A stretch of DNA of 64,000 bases from Flexivirga endophytica (GTDB lineage Bacteria; Actinomycetota; Actinomycetes; Actinomycetales; Dermatophilaceae). Shown piece after piece: positions 19,139-28,743 of this stretch; the stretch's first letter is position 1; every line of letters starts with the position of its first letter. The notes below the pieces were generated by a model. It was given only the letters and a program-made list of their open reading frames with translations. It was not told where the DNA came from and made no database searches. The position numbers and the translations under genes are program-made. The stretch spans positions 580,736 through 644,735 of the forward strand of contig NZ_BMHI01000005.1 in assembly GCF_014640635.1 (NCBI RefSeq). The letters run 5' to 3'.

Positions 19139-19882
19139 ATGGTTGACCAGGAGCCGCGGCTCGAACTGCTGCCCGCCGTGGACGTGGCCGGCGGCCAAGC
19201 CGTCCAGCTCGTGCAAGGCGTCGCCGGCACGGGCGGCCAGTTCGGCGATCCGCTGGCGGCTGCGCTCGCCTGGCAGGACGCCGGGGCCGAGTGGCTGCAT
19301 CTGGTCGACCTCGACGCGGCGTTCGGGCGCGGCAGCAACGCAGAGCTGCTCGCCGGCATCGTCGGGCAGTTGGACATGAAGGTCGAGTTGTCCGGCGGCA
19401 TACGGGACGAGGAGTCGCTGGCGAGAGCACTGGCGACCGGGTGCCGTCGCGTCAATGTCGGCACCGCCGCCCTTGAGGACCCCGAATGGACGGCACAGGC
19501 GATCGCCAGCCACGGCGACCGCATCGCCGTCGGCCTGGACGTGCGCGGCACGACGTTGGCCGCACGCGGTTGGACCCAGGAGGGCGGTGACCTCTGGGAG
19601 ACGCTCGAACGTCTCGACAGCGAGGGCTGCGCTCGTTACGTCGTGACCGATGTGGCCAAGGATGGCATGCTGCAGGGCCCCAATGTCGCTCTGCTGCAAG
19701 ACGTTTGCGCTCGCACTGACCGCCCGGTCGTCGCCTCCGGTGGTGTGTCGACGCTGGACGACATACGTGCTCTGCGTCGGCTGGTGCCGGTCGGTGTGGA
19801 GGGCGCGATCATCGGATCGGCGCTCTACAGGGGAGCGTTCGAGTTGGGCGACGCCCTGGACCTCGCGGGCCGCCCGCGATGA
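19139..19882 (+). CDS. priA: Phosphoribosyl isomerase A (HisA, possibly bifunctional HisA/TrpF)
   Basis: Isomerises ProFAR in histidine synthesis; actinobacterial PriA enzymes also isomerise phosphoribosyl anthranilate for tryptophan. The 247-residue (beta/alpha)8 protein starts at ATG 19139, six bases after GAGGAG. The presumed catalytic acids are Asp15 (LLPAVDV) and the Asp in VVTDVAKDG. PriA-type features are [20 protein letters not shown] and [23 protein letters not shown]. The position usually Arg in AVRLVQG reads Gln here (Gln23), which could alter the handling of one substrate. The end overlaps the next ATG. Confidence 0.92.
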   Translation: MVDQEPRLELLPAVDVAGGQAVQLVQGVAGTGGQFGDPLAAALAWQDAGAEWLHLVDLDAAFGRGSNAELLAGIVGQLDMKVELSGGIRDEESLARALATGCRRVNVGTAALEDPEWTAQAIASHGDRIAVGLDVRGTTLAARGWTQEGGDLWETLERLDSEGCARYVVTDVAKDGMLQGPNVALLQDVCARTDRPVVASGGVSTLDDIRALRRLVPVGVEGAIIGSALYRGAFELGDALDLAGRPR

Positions 19883-20589
19883 GCCACGAGCACGCCGACT
19901 CCTCCGGGCAGACCTTCTCCGGAAGGTCCCTGACCGGCACCGGTTTCGACAACGACGACGGGTCGATCGACGCAACCCTGGACGAGGCGTTGGAGACCCC
20001 GGACGACGAAACGGCGCTGATGGCAGCGCTGTCGCAGGCGCGACTGTTGGTGCCGATCGTCGCGGCACTGACCGAGGATGCGCACCGCAACACCGACATG
20101 GCGGTCGTGACGCTGACCGCTCCGTCCGGTGAACGCGCGCTGCCGATCTTCACCGACACCGCCGCGCTCAACGCATGGGACGCCGAGGCCCGGCCGTCAC
20201 CGGTGCGCGCCGACCTGGCGGCGCAGGCCGCGATCGCGGAGCGCTGCGACGTGATGGTGCTCGATGTGGCCACCCGGTCGCTGGTGCTGCGACCCAGCAT
20301 GGTCTGGGCGCTCGCGCAGCGTATGACGTGGCAGCCGCCGCACCTGGACGACCATGTGCGCCAAGGCGTTTCGAAGGCCGTGCACGACGAGCCGGAGATC
20401 GCCGAAGCACGCTGCGAGGCCGGCGAAGCGCCCGGTGAGCTGCGCGTGGTTCTGTCGGTGCTACCCGGCTTGACCCAGCCGGAGCTGCAGGCGCTGGCTC
20501 GTCGGGTGGGGGAGCAGATCGCGACCGACGGCGAGACCCGTGCCCGTATCGACGGGCTCGCCTTCTCCGTGGTTTCCGCCAAGGGCTGA
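19879..20589 (+). CDS. SseB-family protein
   Basis: A 236-residue soluble protein with an SseB N-terminal-type domain (about residues 40-150: [64 protein letters not shown]). The C-terminal part ([27 protein letters not shown]) matches the C-terminal half of such proteins. The ATG at 19879 overlaps the priA stop. A gene of this kind beside priA appears in other actinobacteria in my recollection, but no biochemical role in histidine synthesis is established. It ends 21 bases before the end of the convergent exporter gene. Confidence 0.75.
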   Translation: MSHEHADSSGQTFSGRSLTGTGFDNDDGSIDATLDEALETPDDETALMAALSQARLLVPIVAALTEDAHRNTDMAVVTLTAPSGERALPIFTDTAALNAWDAEARPSPVRADLAAQAAIAERCDVMVLDVATRSLVLRPSMVWALAQRMTWQPPHLDDHVRQGVSKAVHDEPEIAEARCEAGEAPGELRVVLSVLPGLTQPELQALARRVGEQIATDGETRARIDGLAFSVVSAKG

Positions 20590-20610
20590 TCCCCGCCGCG
20601 GGGCGTGCAC

Positions 20611-22080
20611 TCAGTGGGTGGCCGGTAGGTCGTCGCGGGCCCGCCTTGGCAACAGGAAGGTCAGCGCGAAGGCGACCACCATCGCTCCTATCGCAACCCA
20701 GGTCGTGATCTGCGTCGCGTGACCGAAGGAGTCGGCCACGGAGGCTCCGTGACCGTCGACCTGTCCGAAGAACACGGTGCCCAGGACTGCGACACCGAGT
20801 GCACTGCCGATCTGCTGGACCGCAGTCATCGACCCGGATGCTGACCCTGATTCCTGGTCCTCGACCCCACTCATGACGATGTCGAAGAACGGAGTCATCG
20901 CCATACCCATGCCGGTGCCGATCAGGGTCAGCGCGGGCGCGAGACGTAGTGCGTCGATCGATGCGCCCGACCAGCTGATGGTCGCCACGAGGACTCCGAG
21001 GCCCGCGATGACCACGAGGTAGCCGAGGTGCATCGTGGTCCGGCCGATCCTGGCGGTCAGTGGTTGTCCGATTCCGAAGCCGACAATCATGGCGACCGCC
21101 TGCGGGATGGCGGTCAGACCTGCTTGCAACGGCGTGTAGTGCAGGCCGAGCTGCAGGTAGAGCGTCAGCACCAGCGACGAGCCCATCAGCGCGCTGAAGA
21201 ACGCCAATCCGGTGATGAGCCCGCCGGTGAACGCGCGCTTGGTGAACAGTGACGGCACCACGAGCGTCGAACGACCTGCCCGGTCCCTGCTGCGCTCGAG
21301 AAATGCGAAGGCGACGAATGCGAGCAGGCCCGCGGTGAACATTACGAAACACCAGAGCGGCCAGTCGTGTTCGCGTCCTTGCACCAATGGGTAGACCAGC
21401 AGGAACATCCCCGCGGCAGCGAGTATCACGCCGGAGACGTCGAGGCCCAGGCTCCGGTCGGGACGGTTCTTCGGCAGGTAGCGCACGGCGCCGACGATGC
21501 CGATGATTCCGATCGGGATGTTGATCGCGAAGATTGCGCGCCAGCCGAGCCCGAGCAGGTCGGCGTCGATCAGCCAGCCCGCCAGGATCGGCCCGCCGAC
21601 CGCACCGATGCCCATGATCGGACCGAATGCACCGAACGCTTTCGCGCGTTCTGCGGGCGGAAACATCTCATTGATGATGCCCAGGCCCTGTGGCAGCAGT
21701 GTCGCGCCGAGCAATCCCTGCAGGGCGCGGCTGGTGATCAACATTGTCGGGTCCTGGGCGGCCGCGCACAGTAAGGAGAAGAGCGTGAAGCCCGCCATCC
21801 CGATGAGGAACATCCGCTTGCGTCCGAACATGTCGCCGAGGCGTCCGCCGATGAGCAGTCCGGCCGCCATGGCAAGTGTGTAACCCGCCGAGAGCCACTG
21901 GATGGTGACGCCGCCGCCACCCAGCTCGTCGGTGATGGTCGGCCCGGCGATGCTCGTGACGAGGGCATCGAGCAGATCCATCACCTCGGCGGACAGTACG
22001 ACCAGCAATGCGAGCCAGCGCCACCGGTATGCCGGAGAGGTTGCGTCGGCGCTCCCCGGTGGGGCAAGTTGCACTGTCAT
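20611..22080 (-). CDS. DHA2-family MFS drug exporter (EmrB/QacA type)
   Basis: A 489-residue permease with about fourteen membrane segments, as in DHA2 exporters. The motif MDLLDALVTSIAGPTI near the start, GGRLGDMFGRKRMFLIG between helices 2 and 3, and GIGAVGGPILAGWLI (motif C of antiporters) are visible. It is divergent from the TetR-family gene at 22197, and the gap between them carries three operator-like sites, so it is almost certainly repressed by that protein. The inducer and exported drug are unknown. Confidence 0.88.
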   Translation of the reverse strand: MTVQLAPPGSADATSPAYRWRWLALLVVLSAEVMDLLDALVTSIAGPTITDELGGGGVTIQWLSAGYTLAMAAGLLIGGRLGDMFGRKRMFLIGMAGFTLFSLLCAAAQDPTMLITSRALQGLLGATLLPQGLGIINEMFPPAERAKAFGAFGPIMGIGAVGGPILAGWLIDADLLGLGWRAIFAINIPIGIIGIVGAVRYLPKNRPDRSLGLDVSGVILAAAGMFLLVYPLVQGREHDWPLWCFVMFTAGLLAFVAFAFLERSRDRAGRSTLVVPSLFTKRAFTGGLITGLAFFSALMGSSLVLTLYLQLGLHYTPLQAGLTAIPQAVAMIVGFGIGQPLTARIGRTTMHLGYLVVIAGLGVLVATISWSGASIDALRLAPALTLIGTGMGMAMTPFFDIVMSGVEDQESGSASGSMTAVQQIGSALGVAVLGTVFFGQVDGHGASVADSFGHATQITTWVAIGAMVVAFALTFLLPRRARDDLPATH

Positions 22081-22125
22081 GAGACATGTCCCTTCACGTA
22101 TGGGATGAGGAGATCGCGAGATGGA

Positions 22126-22179
22126 CGAACAGTGTTCGCGATAACACGAACACTGTTCTACGCACGAACAGTGTTCGTG
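22126..22179. promoter_or_regulatory. Three CGAACA-N-TGTTCG operators between exporter and TetR genes
   Basis: CGAACAGTGTTCG (22126-22138), CGAACACTGTTCT (22147-22159) and CACGAACAGTGTTCGTG (22163-22179) are inverted repeats with one central base. Their centres are 21 and 18 bases apart, roughly two helical turns, so proteins on all three would stack on one DNA face. They fill the gap between the two divergent genes, as expected for a TetR repressor controlling both. Confidence 0.78.
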
Positions 22180-22196
22180 TCAAGTACGGTGCTCGT

Positions 22197-22952
22197 ATGC
22201 CGATGGACGAACTTCCGCCCGCACCGTGGCGGCAACCGAAGAAGGCCGCCCGCCCGAAGCGAACCGACAAGCCCGCGCTGAGCCGCGAGGCGATCGTGGC
22301 GAAGGCGCTGGACATCATTGACGCAGAGGGCGTCGATGCGGTCAGCATGCGTCGTGTCGCGACAGAATTCGGCACAGGCGCAGCGAGCCTCTACGCCCAT
22401 GTCGCGGGCAAGAGCGAGCTACTCGCGGCGGCCTACGAGCTGGCGCTCACTGAGGTGGACGACCCCGACCCCGACCAGCCGTGGCAGGACATGCTGCGCG
22501 AATTCGCCTGGGGGATGTACCAATTGCTGCGGCGGCACCGCGATCTGGCCAAGCTGAGCTTTGCCGACATACCCACGGGCCCTCGGGCGCTGGACGGCGT
22601 GGAGAAGATGCTGTCGACGATGATCGATCAGGGGGTCTCACCGCGGGATGCCACGTGGCTCTTCGACCGCCTGGCCCTCTACATCGGTGCCGACGCGTTC
22701 GAGGGCCATGTGTTGCGTGAGCGCTTCGGTGCCGCTGATGGCGACGACGCTGCCGCGCTCAAGGCGGGCACGGAGTGGATCGAGCAGGTTCGTGGCTACT
22801 TCGCGCAGCTTCCTCCCGAGCGCTACCCGACGGTCACGGCCAATCTCGACGTGATGATGAACGGCGACAGCGAGGAGCGTTTCTCGTTCGGCGTCGAGGT
22901 GCTGATCGCCGGGATCGAGGCGCGCAACCCCGCATCCCGGGCCAAGCGCTGA
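22197..22952 (+). CDS. TetR-family transcriptional repressor
   Basis: A 251-residue regulator. The N-terminal HTH is at about residues 26-70 (SREAIVAKALDIIDAEGVDAVSMRRVATEFGTGAASLYAHVAGKSELL), and a helical ligand-binding domain follows, resembling the TetR_C group found with drug exporters. The ATG at 22197 is the first start after the third operator; an ATG at 22203 in frame is an alternative. Binding to the operators would shut off both this gene and the exporter until a ligand binds. Confidence 0.87.
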   Translation: MPMDELPPAPWRQPKKAARPKRTDKPALSREAIVAKALDIIDAEGVDAVSMRRVATEFGTGAASLYAHVAGKSELLAAAYELALTEVDDPDPDQPWQDMLREFAWGMYQLLRRHRDLAKLSFADIPTGPRALDGVEKMLSTMIDQGVSPRDATWLFDRLALYIGADAFEGHVLRERFGAADGDDAAALKAGTEWIEQVRGYFAQLPPERYPTVTANLDVMMNGDSEERFSFGVEVLIAGIEARNPASRAKR

Positions 22953-22957
22953 ACTTC

Positions 22958-23053
22958 GCCGACAGGCTCACAAGAACGCCCACAGGCTCAGAAGAACCGC
23001 CGACTTGTCGGCGGTTCTTCTGAGCCTGTGGAGAGCGTTTTGAGCCTCTCGGC
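22958..23053. repeat. Nested palindromic intergenic repeat, copy A (96 bp)
   Basis: An inner pair of perfect 24-base arms (22981-23004 and 23007-23030) with a two-base loop is enclosed by an outer pair (22958-22970 and 23041-23053) with one mismatch. Each arm carries AGGCTCA or its complement TGAGCCT, so four iterons read > > < <. It lies between the convergent ends of the TetR-family and lpdA genes and may also stop transcription from both sides. Confidence 0.8.
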
Positions 23054-23061
23054 ATGTGGAG

Positions 23062-24465
23062 CTACAGGTTGATCATGTGGCCGGCGATGCCCTCGATGGC
23101 TTCCTTCATCGCCTCGGACAGCGTCGGGTGCGCGAAGATGTTGCGGGCGACTTCGTCCGCGGTCAGATCCCACTTCTGTGCCAGCGTCAGCGCGGGCAGC
23201 AGCTCGGTGACCTCCGGGCCGATGAGGTGGCCGCCCAGGATCTCGTTGTGCTTGGCGTCCGCGACGATCTTGACGAAGCCGGCCGTCTCCGCCATACCGC
23301 GGGACTTGCCGTTGGCCGAGAACGGGAACGACGCGGTCTTCACGTCATAACCCTTGTCCTTGGCCTGCTGCTCGGAGTAGCCGAAGGACGCGATCTGCGG
23401 CTGGCAGAACGTCGCACGCGGGATCATGTCGAAGTCGATCTCGACCGTCTCGGCGTTGCCGATCGTCTCGGCGGCCACGACACCCATCGCCTCGGCGGTG
23501 TGAGCGAGCATCAGCTTGCCCGTGACGTCGCCGATCGCGTAGACACCTTCGACGTTGGTGCGGCCACGCGCGTCCACGGCGATGGCGCCCCGGTCGGTGG
23601 TCGCGACGCCGGTCGCCTCCAGGCCGTAGCCGTCCAGCCGCGGTGCGAAGCCGATGGCCTGCAGCACCTTGTCGGCCTCGAGTACGGTGGTCTCGCCGCC
23701 GGCAGCGGGGGAGACGGTCACCTTGACGGGACCGGAGCCGCTGTCCTCGATCTTCTCGACCTTGGTCGAGAGCATGACCTTGACGCCGAGCTTCTTGTAG
23801 TGGCGCAGCAATTCCTTGGACACGTCGGCGTCCTCGGTCGGCACCATGCGGTCCAGGAATTCCACGATCGTCACCTCGACGCCGTAATTGGCCAGGACGT
23901 AGGCGAATTCGACGCCGATCGCGCCGGAGCCGGCGATGATGATCGACTTCGGCAGATCCTCGGTGAGGATCTGCTCCTCGTAGGTGACGACGCGCTCGGA
24001 CAGCTCGGTGCCGGGGATCAGCCTGGTGGTCGCGCCGGTCCCGATGATCACGTTGTCGGCGGTCACCGTCTCACTCTCACCGGACGTCAGCTCCACCGCG
24101 ATGGTGTGCGCGTCCGTGAAGGTGCCGGTGCCCTCGAACTCGGTGATGGAGTTCTTCTTCATCAGGTAGTGCACGCCCTTGGCGCTGGCGTCGGCGACGC
24201 CACGGCTGCGCTTCCACGCGACGCCGAAGTCCATGGTCGCGTCACCGGAGATGCCGAAGGTCTTTGCCTCCTTGGTGAGGATGTGCGCGATCTCCGCGTT
24301 GCGCAGCAGCGCCTTGGACGGGATGCAGCCCACATTGAGGCAGACACCGCCCCAGTACTGCTTTTCGATGATGGCGGTCTTGAGGCCGAGTTGGCTCGCG
24401 CGGATCGCTGCGACATACCCACCGGGGCCTGCACCGAGGACGACGACGTCAAAGTGTTGTGCCAC
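23062..24465 (-). CDS. lpdA: Dihydrolipoyl dehydrogenase (E3)
   Basis: Reoxidises dihydrolipoamide in 2-oxoacid dehydrogenase complexes and the glycine cleavage system; 467 residues. The FAD site [21 protein letters not shown], the redox disulfide [13 protein letters not shown] (Cys42/Cys47), the NAD site [16 protein letters not shown] and the C-terminal catalytic [13 protein letters not shown] are all present. The GTG at 24465 has TATCGT eight bases upstream and no Shine-Dalgarno site. No E1 or E2 gene is adjacent, so this E3 probably serves several complexes. Confidence 0.96.
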   Translation of the reverse strand: MAQHFDVVVLGAGPGGYVAAIRASQLGLKTAIIEKQYWGGVCLNVGCIPSKALLRNAEIAHILTKEAKTFGISGDATMDFGVAWKRSRGVADASAKGVHYLMKKNSITEFEGTGTFTDAHTIAVELTSGESETVTADNVIIGTGATTRLIPGTELSERVVTYEEQILTEDLPKSIIIAGSGAIGVEFAYVLANYGVEVTIVEFLDRMVPTEDADVSKELLRHYKKLGVKVMLSTKVEKIEDSGSGPVKVTVSPAAGGETTVLEADKVLQAIGFAPRLDGYGLEATGVATTDRGAIAVDARGRTNVEGVYAIGDVTGKLMLAHTAEAMGVVAAETIGNAETVEIDFDMIPRATFCQPQIASFGYSEQQAKDKGYDVKTASFPFSANGKSRGMAETAGFVKIVADAKHNEILGGHLIGPEVTELLPALTLAQKWDLTADEVARNIFAHPTLSEAMKEAIEGIAGHMINL

Positions 24466-24473
24466 GCTTCGTA

Positions 24474-24479
24474 ACGATA
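24474..24479 (-). promoter_or_regulatory. -10 box TATCGT, leaderless start of lpdA
   Basis: On the minus strand TATCGT is followed by eight bases and the lpdA GTG at 24465. It lies in the short gap after the SorC-type regulator gene, giving lpdA its own promoter. Confidence 0.5.
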
Positions 24480-24482
24480 GCC

Positions 24483-25439
24483 CTACCGCAGCAGCTCCAG
24501 AGCAAGCGGTGCGTCCACGACCAACCGGTTGACCTTCCGGCCGGCGATCGCCGCCCGCACCACGGGCGCACGGTCGGCGCCGCTGACCAGTCCGATGACG
24601 GTCGGTATGGCGGTGAGCTGCTCGTCGGACAGCGTGATGATGCGATCGGCCAGGCCCCCCTCGACGCAGTGTCCGGCCGTGTCGATGAAGACTCCGCTGA
24701 TCTCGCCGATGGCGCCTGCCTTGCGCATCGCGGTGCGTTCACTGCGGGTCGCGAGGTCGAACAACGTGGACTCGGTGGGGGCCCACCCGCCGATGCCGAC
24801 GACCGCGACCGTCACGTCGCGGATGTGCGAGTTCGCTTCACTGACCCCGGGCTGCCGACGCAACATCGCGGCGCTCGCGGGGTCGGCGGCGACCAGCGGC
24901 GCATAGAAGTGGTGCGCGACGCCACCGCTGAGGTTGGCGGCCGAACGCACCAGGTCGACCGGTGAATGTAGATCGGGGATCGCCAGTGCGCCGGACAACT
25001 GCACGATCGGCACCGGCGGGAGCGACCGGAGGGCTCCGACGGTGGCGGCGACACTGCGTGACCACGGCAGGCCCAGCACGTCGTCGGCGGTGAGGATCCG
25101 GGTCAGCTCGGCGGCGGCCACGATGCCCAGGTCATGCCGTGTCTCGCCGCTCGACTGACCCTCATGGGTGCGCACGACGAGCACTCCGTCGATGCCCAGA
25201 ATGTGCGAAAGCTGTTCGGAGAGTGCGTAATCGACGCTCGGCTCGCCGAGGATCTCGATCCGCACAATGCCCTTCGCGCGTGCCGACTCGAGCAGTCGCG
25301 CGACCTTGAATCGCGAGATGCCCAGCTCCTTGCCGATGTCGACCTTGGACTCGTCCTGCAGGTAGAAGCGTCGCGCCACCGCGGCCAACAGTTCTCGTTC
25401 GCGCTCGGTTGCCCCTCCGGCGGTGGGTGACTCACTCAT
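24483..25439 (-). CDS. SorC/DeoR-type sugar-responsive regulator
   Basis: A 318-residue regulator. The N-terminal HTH is near residues 30-55 ([28 protein letters not shown]), followed by a SorC-type sugar-phosphate-binding domain ([48 protein letters not shown]). The ATG at 25439 is taken because the family begins a few residues before the HTH. It is divergent from the ABC importer genes across a 113-base gap, so it most likely controls them and the dehydrogenase, sensing a phosphorylated sugar. Confidence 0.85.
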   Translation of the reverse strand: MSESPTAGGATERERELLAAVARRFYLQDESKVDIGKELGISRFKVARLLESARAKGIVRIEILGEPSVDYALSEQLSHILGIDGVLVVRTHEGQSSGETRHDLGIVAAAELTRILTADDVLGLPWSRSVAATVGALRSLPPVPIVQLSGALAIPDLHSPVDLVRSAANLSGGVAHHFYAPLVAADPASAAMLRRQPGVSEANSHIRDVTVAVVGIGGWAPTESTLFDLATRSERTAMRKAGAIGEISGVFIDTAGHCVEGGLADRIITLSDEQLTAIPTVIGLVSGADRAPVVRAAIAGRKVNRLVVDAPLALELLR

Positions 25440-25552
25440 CGATCGGTCTCTCTCATCGGGCCCTCCTGATTCGCACCACGGACGTGTTACGTGTGTCACA
25501 CTACTACTCATCTGCGCACGTAAGCGCTCGTTTGAGCAAAGCAGGAGGACGC

Positions 25553-26923
25553 ATGACACCTCGCAGGAGACGGATAGCGGTGCTCGCTGCCGGGGCCGTT
25601 GCGATGAGCACGGTGACCGGTTGCGGAGCGGCCGCCGGATGGGGCGGTGGGGGAGGTGGCGGCGGAAGCCACACGATCAACGTGCTGATGGTGAACAACC
25701 CGCAGATGATCGATCTGCAGAAACTCACCGACAAGTACTTCACCAAGAAGACCGGGATCAAGGTCAACTACACGGTGCTGCCCGAGGACGATCTGCGTGA
25801 CAAGGCCAGCCAGGAGTTCTCGGCACAGGCGGGCCAGTACGACGTGGCGACGCTGTCCAACTTCGAGATCCCGATCTACGCCAAGAGCGGCTGGGTCGCT
25901 CCGATGAACTCGTATCTGGCCAAGGACCCCGGCTTCGACCAACAGGACATCCTGCCGTCGATGCGGGCGGCCCTCAGCGTCAAGGGGCAGGTGTATGGCG
26001 AGCCGTTCTACGGTGAGTCCTCGTTCCTGATGTACCGCAAGGACGTGCTGGCCGCCAAGGGCATCAAGATGCCGGCCAAGCCGACCTGGCAGCAGGTCGC
26101 CGACATCGCCGCGAAGGTCGACAAGCGCAAGGGGATGCGCGGCATCTGCCTGCGCGGCCAACCCGGCTGGGGCCAGGTGTTCGCGCCGCTGACCACGGTG
26201 GTCAACACCTTCGGCGGCACCTGGTTCACGAAGGACTGGCAGGCCAAGGTCAACGCGCCGGAATTCAAGAAGGCGACCAACTTCTATGTGAACCTCGTCC
26301 GCAAGCACGGCGAATCCGGTGCCGCGCAGGCCGGATTCACCGAGTGCCTCAACGACCTGACCCAGGGTTCGGTGGCGATGTGGTACGACGCCACGTCGGC
26401 TGCCGGGTCGCTGGAAGCCGACGGCAGCCCGGTCAAGGGCAAGATCGGCTACGCCCCGGCGCCGGTGGTCAAGACCAAGACCTCGGGATGGCTGTACTCA
26501 TGGGCCTGGTCGATCGAGTCGGCCAGCTCCAAGAAGAGTGACGCCTGGAAGTTCATCTCCTGGGCAAGTGGCAAGGGCTACGCCAAACAGGCCGCGTCGA
26601 AGTTCGGCTGGTCCCAGGTCCCGTCGGGTTTCCGCAGGTCCTTGTATGCCGACCCGCACTACCTCAAGGTCGCCAGCTCCTTCGCTACGCCGACGCTCAA
26701 CGCCATCAAGACGGCAGATCCGAACAACCCCGGGGTTCAGCCGCGACCGGTGCCGGGCATCCAATTCGTGGACATCCCTGAATTCACCAATCTCGGCACC
26801 GAGGTCAGCCAGGACATCAGCTCCGCCATCGCCGGAAAGATGTCGGTGGACAGCGCCCTGAACAAGGGCCAGCAGCGGGCCGAGGATGTCGCTTCCGACT
26901 ACCGCAGGAGGGCCGGCAAATGA
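25553..26923 (+). CDS. Sugar/polyol ABC transporter, substrate-binding lipoprotein
   Basis: A 456-residue family-1 solute-binding protein that delivers a sugar or sugar alcohol to the two permeases downstream. The ATG at 25553 follows AGGAGG. Residues 1-23 form a lipoprotein signal peptide with the lipobox VTGC and lipid-bearing Cys24, followed by a poly-Gly linker (about residues 29-38). The remainder shows the usual two-lobed pattern, including QVYGEPFYGESSFLMYRKDVLAAKG. Similarity to mannitol/sorbitol-binding proteins and the nearby polyol dehydrogenase suggest a hexitol or pentitol. The stop overlaps the next ATG. Confidence 0.88.
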   Translation: MTPRRRRIAVLAAGAVAMSTVTGCGAAAGWGGGGGGGGSHTINVLMVNNPQMIDLQKLTDKYFTKKTGIKVNYTVLPEDDLRDKASQEFSAQAGQYDVATLSNFEIPIYAKSGWVAPMNSYLAKDPGFDQQDILPSMRAALSVKGQVYGEPFYGESSFLMYRKDVLAAKGIKMPAKPTWQQVADIAAKVDKRKGMRGICLRGQPGWGQVFAPLTTVVNTFGGTWFTKDWQAKVNAPEFKKATNFYVNLVRKHGESGAAQAGFTECLNDLTQGSVAMWYDATSAAGSLEADGSPVKGKIGYAPAPVVKTKTSGWLYSWAWSIESASSKKSDAWKFISWASGKGYAKQAASKFGWSQVPSGFRRSLYADPHYLKVASSFATPTLNAIKTADPNNPGVQPRPVPGIQFVDIPEFTNLGTEVSQDISSAIAGKMSVDSALNKGQQRAEDVASDYRRRAGK

Positions 26924-27870
26924 GCAGCGCAGTCGAGAGCCCCACCGCGAAGCCCGCGGCGGAAGGTCCCAAGAAGCCGAGTAGAGCACTCGCGAAATCT
27001 GGTGCCTGGGCGCGTCGGGCGCCGCTGCTGCCCGCGCTCGTCTTCATGATCATCGTCACCCAGATCCCGTTCCTGGCGACGCTGTTCATCTCGTTCATGC
27101 ATTGGAACGCGTACTACCCCGACGATCGCGGCTTCGCCGGGATCGACAACTTCAAATCGGTGCTGACCGATGTCGACGCCCGCTCGGCCATCCTGGTCAC
27201 CATCGGTCTGACCGTCGGGGTCGTGCTGGTCAGCCTGGTGCTCGGCCTGGCGATCGCGCTGTTGCTGGACCGTAAGTTCCGGGGTCGCGGCGTGGCGCGC
27301 ACCTTGATGATCACGCCCTTCCTGATCGTGCCGGTCGCCGCGGCGCTGCTGTGGAAGCACGCGCTCTACAACGCGCAGTACGGTCTGTTCAACGGCGTGC
27401 TCAAGTTCGTGCTCGGCGACAACGCGCCGCAACCGGACTGGATCAGCAATCACCCGCTGATCGCGATCATCGTCTCGCTCGTCTGGCAGTGGACGCCGTT
27501 CATGATGCTGATCCTGTTGGCCGGGTTGCAGAGCCGGCCGATGGACGTCGTGGAGGCGGCGAAGATCGACGGCGCCTCGAGCTGGCAGATCTTCACCAAC
27601 ATGACGTTGCCGCACCTGCGCCAGTACATCGAGTTGTCCGGGCTGCTCGGCGCGATCTACATCGTCCAGAACTTCGACTCGGTCTTCACCATCACGTCGG
27701 GCGGCCTCGGTACCGCGAACCTGCCGTACTACATCTACCAAACCTTCTATTCCGCACACGATTACGGCACCGCGTCCGCAGCGGGCGTGATCGTGGTGAT
27801 CGGCACGATCATCATCGCCACCTTCGCGCTGCGCACCGTGCTGAGTCTGTTCCGGGAGGAGACCCGATAA
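26920..27870 (+). CDS. Sugar ABC transporter permease (MalF/SmoF type)
   Basis: A 316-residue inner-membrane permease with six main membrane segments after a hydrophilic N-terminus. The coupling motif near residues 205-225 (VVEAAKIDGASSWQIFTNMTLPHL) is the EAA loop that contacts the ATPase. The ATG at 26920 overlaps the binding-protein stop (ATGA). No ATPase gene lies in the cluster, so a shared MsiK-like ATPase, common in actinobacteria, probably powers it. Confidence 0.9.
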   Translation: MSSAVESPTAKPAAEGPKKPSRALAKSGAWARRAPLLPALVFMIIVTQIPFLATLFISFMHWNAYYPDDRGFAGIDNFKSVLTDVDARSAILVTIGLTVGVVLVSLVLGLAIALLLDRKFRGRGVARTLMITPFLIVPVAAALLWKHALYNAQYGLFNGVLKFVLGDNAPQPDWISNHPLIAIIVSLVWQWTPFMMLILLAGLQSRPMDVVEAAKIDGASSWQIFTNMTLPHLRQYIELSGLLGAIYIVQNFDSVFTITSGGLGTANLPYYIYQTFYSAHDYGTASAAGVIVVIGTIIIATFALRTVLSLFREETR

Positions 27871-27871
27871 A

Positions 27872-28738
27872 ATGACTACTGTGAAAGAGGCCCAGGCAGG
27901 GCCTCAGATGCGAGCCGCAGGCGGAAAGAAGAAGCGCGCCGGAGTGCTGTTGACCGGAGCGACCTGGATCATCTCCGTCCTGTTCGTCTTCCCCGTCGTA
28001 TGGATGATCTGGACGTCGTTCCACTCCGAGACCGACGCCGCGAGCAACCCGCCGAAGGTGTTGTCGTCATTCAGTGTCCAGGGATACAAGTCGTTCTTCG
28101 GTAGCGATCCATGGCCGACGATCCTCAACTCGCTCACCGCGAGCGTCGTCAGCACGTTGCTGGTGCTGTGCCTCGCACTGCCGGCGGCATACGCCCTGTC
28201 GATCCGGCCGGTGAAGCGCTGGAGCGACGTGTTGTTCTTCTTCCTGTCGACCAAGTTCATGCCGGTCGTGGCGGCGCTGTTGCCGGTCTACCTGTTCGCC
28301 GAGAAGGTGCACTTCCTGGACAACATCTGGCTGCTGGTCATCCTCTACACGTCGATGAACCTGCCGATCGCGGTGTGGATGCTGCGTTCGTTCCTGGCGG
28401 AGATCCCCGCGGAGATGCTGGAAGCCGCACAGGTCGACGGTGCCGGGTTACTCCGCACGCTGCGCGAGATCATCGCGCCGGTCATCATGCCGGGTATCGC
28501 ATCGGCGGCGCTGATCTGCTTCATCTTCAGCTGGAACGAACTGCTCTTCGCCCGGGTGCTGACCGGCACTCGCGCCGAGACCGCGCCGGTCTTCCTGACC
28601 GGCTTCGTGACCAGCCAAGGTCTGTTCCTCGCACAGGTCTGTGCCGCGTCGTTCGTGGTGTCGCTGCCGGTGCTTGCCGCCGGATTCGCGGCGCAGGACA
28701 AGCTGGTCCAAGGTCTGTCCATGGGCGCGGTACGGTGA
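27872..28738 (+). CDS. Sugar ABC transporter permease (MalG/SmoG type)
   Basis: A 288-residue second permease. It has six membrane segments, and the EAA loop LEAAQVDGAGLLRTLREIIAPVIMP lies near residue 190. The ATG at 27872 is one base after the preceding TAA, and its TGA adjoins the dehydrogenase start region, so the four genes form one operon. The sequence STKFMPVVAALLPVYLFAEK is typical of sorbitol/mannitol permeases, supporting a polyol substrate. Confidence 0.9.
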   Translation: MTTVKEAQAGPQMRAAGGKKKRAGVLLTGATWIISVLFVFPVVWMIWTSFHSETDAASNPPKVLSSFSVQGYKSFFGSDPWPTILNSLTASVVSTLLVLCLALPAAYALSIRPVKRWSDVLFFFLSTKFMPVVAALLPVYLFAEKVHFLDNIWLLVILYTSMNLPIAVWMLRSFLAEIPAEMLEAAQVDGAGLLRTLREIIAPVIMPGIASAALICFIFSWNELLFARVLTGTRAETAPVFLTGFVTSQGLFLAQVCAASFVVSLPVLAAGFAAQDKLVQGLSMGAVR

Positions 28739-28743
28739 CCGGG

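Noticed and set aside
25637..25670. Run of glycine codons in the binding protein as a possible frameshift
   Set aside because: The frame continues cleanly on both sides and a Gly linker after the lipobox Cys is common in actinobacterial lipoproteins.
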